From: Nemopilema nomurai
Taxonomy: Eukaryota > Cnidaria > Scyphozoa > Rhizostomeae > Rhizostomatidae
DNA length: 64,000 nt
Reading direction: 5' to 3'
Assembly: GCA_003864495.1 (NCBI GenBank)
Contig: ML133457.1
Span: forward strand, 62,001-126,000
The position numbers were made by a program, and so were the translations under genes. The notes beneath the pieces are model-generated. The model had not been told where the DNA came from. It saw only the letters and a list, made by a program, of their open reading frames with translations, and did no database searches. Below, one piece after another: positions 61,201 through 64,000 of the stretch; positions within the stretch are counted from its first letter, which is position 1, and each line of letters starts with the position of its first letter.

Positions 61201-63907
61201 CATAGAAGCCATCATTACTATAAAGATAATGAATAGAAACATAAAAATATAAAACCAGAATAAGCCGATTGAAAGTTATGACTTTGTAAAGGAGCCTTCA
61301 TCAGACAATATCATAACAAATTTTGGGCTTGTTTTCATATAAGCCCCTCAATCCCTGGAAAAATACTTCATGACTTGAAACTGAACGTTATTCAATCTGA
61401 ATTGCGTCACAAATGAACTTCTTTCTTGTTGATGAGCGAAACCAAGGAAATGCGAAACAGCTGCTGAAAATTTAAGTAAGATTTTCAACAAAACTGAAGC
61501 ATTGACGTCAACAATTGTTAACTCCAAGTCTCAACTGTTTGCCGGGTCACTTATGACGTATGTAACATGCATAGTCAGTTCTTCTCGAAAACATGCTTCC
61601 AATAGCAATTGGTAGTACATACGCACATGTAGTACATTCATTCGAAATATCCAACGCTAGCACCTAAAATCTTCTTTTCAAAAGTACCAGTTCGCGGCCA
61701 AAGTCGCAAGCACCACACTTTGTGGAACACTGTTCGCTCACGACTGAGATCATCGTAGTGGCTGTTTGAACCAGCTGTCCCACATGGAAAATTTGATATC
61801 ATACAAAGTGATGTCTTCTGTAGATGCTTAGAGATTTCACAAAATATGGCAAGGAAATATTGCGTGTGATGATGATTATATTTCGAGTTTATGACGTCAG
61901 TGATTGGATCGAGCGAAGCCATGATAACGAAGCCATGGTAATGAGTGGTGGAGGAGCAAAAATGAGAGATGCGAGATCGAGGCTCTGTTCTTTGCTCTGG
62001 TAAAAGGCATACCATAGCGCAATACGGCACTGTCATGTCATTGTAATTTGTGTGGGATAATGCTAACTAAAAATATTAATGACTATATATGTTAAGAATA
62101 ATAATTCATAATTAGACTCTTTTTACGGCATTTATTCATAATTCACAGCATTCATTATCATAATAATTATCATATCATAATAATAATTCATAATTGCAAT
62201 GTCATTATTAAGGTCCTTTATTGAGGGCATAAATAAGAATGAATTGTAAGACAAAATGAGAGAAAGCCAAAATATGAGACAAAACAAGCGAGAACTGAGT
62301 TCAAATAGAAACAAATCGCTGGAAATCCCGAGGAAGGAGAGTGGAACTTTCCATGATAATGCTGCCAGTTTATTCAACTCCCTGCCAGACACAATAAGAA
62401 ACTGCTCAAACTATCAAACATTTTTATCTTTGTCAAAGAAACTTTTGGTTAATAGAGCTGAAATCGTAATTGATTTAAGAGCATCCCTTTTTCTGGATAA
62501 ATATTTTTAAAAACAAAAAAATTATTTTGGGCATTGTAACTTGTATTGGATCTGTTAAATGTTCATTATGATTATGGTTATGATTATTATTATTCTATTA
62601 TTAATTCTAACTGACTCTGATTTATCTAAGACCAGGAGTACAATGCCAGATAAAGGCAAAGGTGGGATGGGAGTGGGCGCTTGGAGCAAGTGGGATGTGA
62701 GAATGTTGTCGAAGAAATTTGATGAATTGTAGTAGCAAAGATTGGTGGTTTTGTCAATTTGGCAAATAACATACATAGTGCCTACAATGCTCAAATAAAT
62801 GTAAGCATGGTATTGCTGATTTGCTATACTAGTTGCAAAAAAGGTTGATACAGAACCCGAAAATATCATCCTTTCCATAAAAAGTGATACTTCATGCTTC
62901 TGAGTCCTGCAACTTATTAATGAGACCCAAAGCGTTCCCATTTATGGGTGCATAATCTAACGCGAGGTTGATAAACAGACCTATCAGAACAGATGTGATG
63001 AGTTGCATGCTTGCCCAATTGATCGATCAACTCTTTCAAAAGGACTTATCGACCCATGAGGAGGGGGGAAAGGGGTCTGGTACTCATCTCTTTCAAAAGT
63101 GGTACCTAAGGAAGTATTTTAGAACAAGCAGACAAAAGAACGTACAGAAACTCCCAATATCTCACAGATCTCTTTTCTTGTATAAGGCTCTTTGTGAAGC
63201 TTTGCTTCCACGACTTCAAGCCTGGAAAAACAGAATTTCTCTTAAACATTGCTTGAAACGAAGATTGATAAATAAGTCACAAAAAGTAAGCACTTTGCCA
63301 CCATCTATAAACAGTTATTCAAAAATAAACCACCAGAGGGTGTCTTCAATGACTACAATTGTAAAAATGTAACAGAATTTAACTGTAGGCATCAAAGAAA
63401 AGCAGAATTTCTCTTAAACATTGCTTGAAACGAAGATTGATAAATAAGTCACAAAAAGTAAGCACTTTGCCACCATCTATAAACAGTTATTCAAAAATAA
63501 ACCACCAGAGGGCGTCTTCAAAGATTACAATTGTAAAAATGTAACAGAATTTAACTGTAGGCATCAAAGAAAAGCAGAATTTCCCTAAACAAAGTTGATT
63601 ATGTAATATTATCATGATTTACATATTGTTATGGTATTTCATAATGGTGAACGGATTACATTCAAAGTGAAAAAATTGTTACAAAACTTTTCCCAAATAT
63701 TTTCCAAACTGGAAATAACATTACGCAAAACCAGCCGAGCAAAAAAAAACAACATGGGGCAGCAGCAGCAACAACAACAAAATTGAAAAACACCGATAAT
63801 AAAAAAACGCAAACTTACATCTCCTCCAGCGTCTTTCCCATTGCTTTCTGAACATCGGCAAGCTTTCGCAGGGTTTTCCAATCCAAGTTTTGCAATTTTG
63901 CCAATAC
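58236..63907 (-). CDS. GALK2: N-acetylgalactosamine kinase (galactokinase 2), C-terminal part
   Basis: Five exons in phase: 63907-63819, 63221-63146, 61114-60962, 60181-60087 and 58446-58236. They give the last 207 residues of a protein usually about 458 long; the N-terminal exons lie beyond the right edge. GALK2 is a cytosolic GHMP kinase that phosphorylates GalNAc at C1 for salvage to UDP-GalNAc. Visible landmarks are [73 protein letters not shown], and the C-terminal GHMP motif [18 protein letters not shown] (the Trp is typical of GALK2 rather than GALK1). The end is [13 protein letters not shown], as in GALK2. No frame breaks were seen. A 56-bp tandem duplication abuts the last acceptor. 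Confidence 0.95.
58449..58560. repeat. 56-bp tandem duplication at the last GALK2 acceptor
   Basis: Two copies of a unit starting GCAAGGTACAGAACGTGG, differing at one site (TCACGTGACG against TCGCGTGACG). The first copy supplies the pyrimidine tract of the exon 58446-58236 acceptor. The second copy lacks the AG, so the splice site itself was not duplicated. Confidence 0.9.
60295..60411. repeat. 58-bp tandem duplication
   Basis: GTGAGAACAGGATAGTGGGA through GGATCTTTGGGTCA occurs twice in a row with two or three substitutions, in a GALK2 intron. Confidence 0.9.
62256..62605 (+). pseudogene. LINE 3' terminus (RT C-terminal fragment) with ATT-rich tail
   Basis: An open segment contains [20 protein letters not shown], then [18 protein letters not shown], the C-terminal signature after the reverse transcriptase in CR1/L2-type LINEs. 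The frame stops at 62510. About 60 bp later comes a (TTATGA/ATT)n microsatellite (62567-62605), as often found at LINE 3' ends. It lies on the plus strand in GALK2 intron 63146-61114 and differs in sequence from the fragment at 45.3 kb. Confidence 0.6.
63231..63574. repeat. 172-bp tandem duplication
   Basis: Two almost identical units beginning CAGAATTTCTCTTAAACATT (63231 and 63403), with the start of a third at 63575. It begins about 10 bp upstream, in gene sense, of the acceptor for GALK2 exon 63221-63146. Confidence 0.95.
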
Positions 63908-64000
63908 CTTCAAGCAGAAGTAGAATAAATTTCGAATAATTTTCTTATTTTGTTCACAATTGATTTATTATGGCTTGGTACCTCAAGCCATGTTGACCTC

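Noticed and set aside
62968..63372. 134-codon plus-strand frame
   Set aside because: It overlaps GALK2 exon 63221-63146 in antisense and runs into the 172-bp duplication; no family resemblance.
1..64000. CRISPR arrays, operons, rRNA or tRNA genes
   Set aside because: The tandem repeats lack spacer structure, the genes are eukaryotic with introns, and I found no tRNA-like T-loop pattern or rRNA segment.

Overview
The window is animal nuclear DNA: AT-rich, with many short exons split by GT-AG introns of 0.1-8.7 kb, and abundant small transposons and minisatellites. Gene content (Vps33A, Ubc12/UBE2M, ChaC, ORP5/8 and N-acetylgalactosamine kinase), a YWTD/EGF receptor fragment and a divergent intronless class A GPCR inside an intron suggest a non-bilaterian metazoan. 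An anthozoan cnidarian is my best guess, but that is inference; no single sequence here proves it.

Layout. 1-1.9 kb (+): tail of an LRP-like receptor gene that enters from the left edge, then a lone signal-peptide-like first exon at 2.47 kb. 3.6-6.85 kb: a foldback element with long inverted arms and six 120-bp tandem repeats. 7.6-8.8 kb (-): a small two-exon gene of unknown function. 10.0-14.7 kb (-): VPS33A, four exons. 16.2-19.6 kb (-): UBE2M, eight exons. 21.3-24.7 kb (-): CHAC2-type gamma-glutamylcyclotransferase, three exons. 27.7-54.2 kb (-): an ORP5/8 gene of 23 coding exons that I could chain in phase from a PH domain through the sterol-binding domain to a C-terminal membrane anchor. 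A GPCR gene (+) lies inside one of its introns at 34.4-35.4 kb. 58.2 kb to the right edge (-): the last five exons of GALK2.

The genes do not form one pathway. VPS33A (HOPS/CORVET tethering) and ORP5/8 (lipid exchange at ER contact sites) both concern membranes. UBE2M (NEDD8 transfer), CHAC2 (glutathione breakdown) and GALK2 (amino-sugar salvage) are general housekeeping functions. All five conserved genes lie on the minus strand, separated by 1.5-4 kb.

Recurring oddities: (1) single-base indels, mostly in short homopolymers, break the frame in four of the recognised genes, which points to consensus errors in the assembly at least as much as to pseudogenes; (2) non-autonomous DNA transposons with readable terminal repeats; (3) a LINE 3' terminus whose end has been amplified into about six 101-bp tandem units; (4) three intronic clusters of the nuclear-receptor half-site AGGTCA in the ORP gene.
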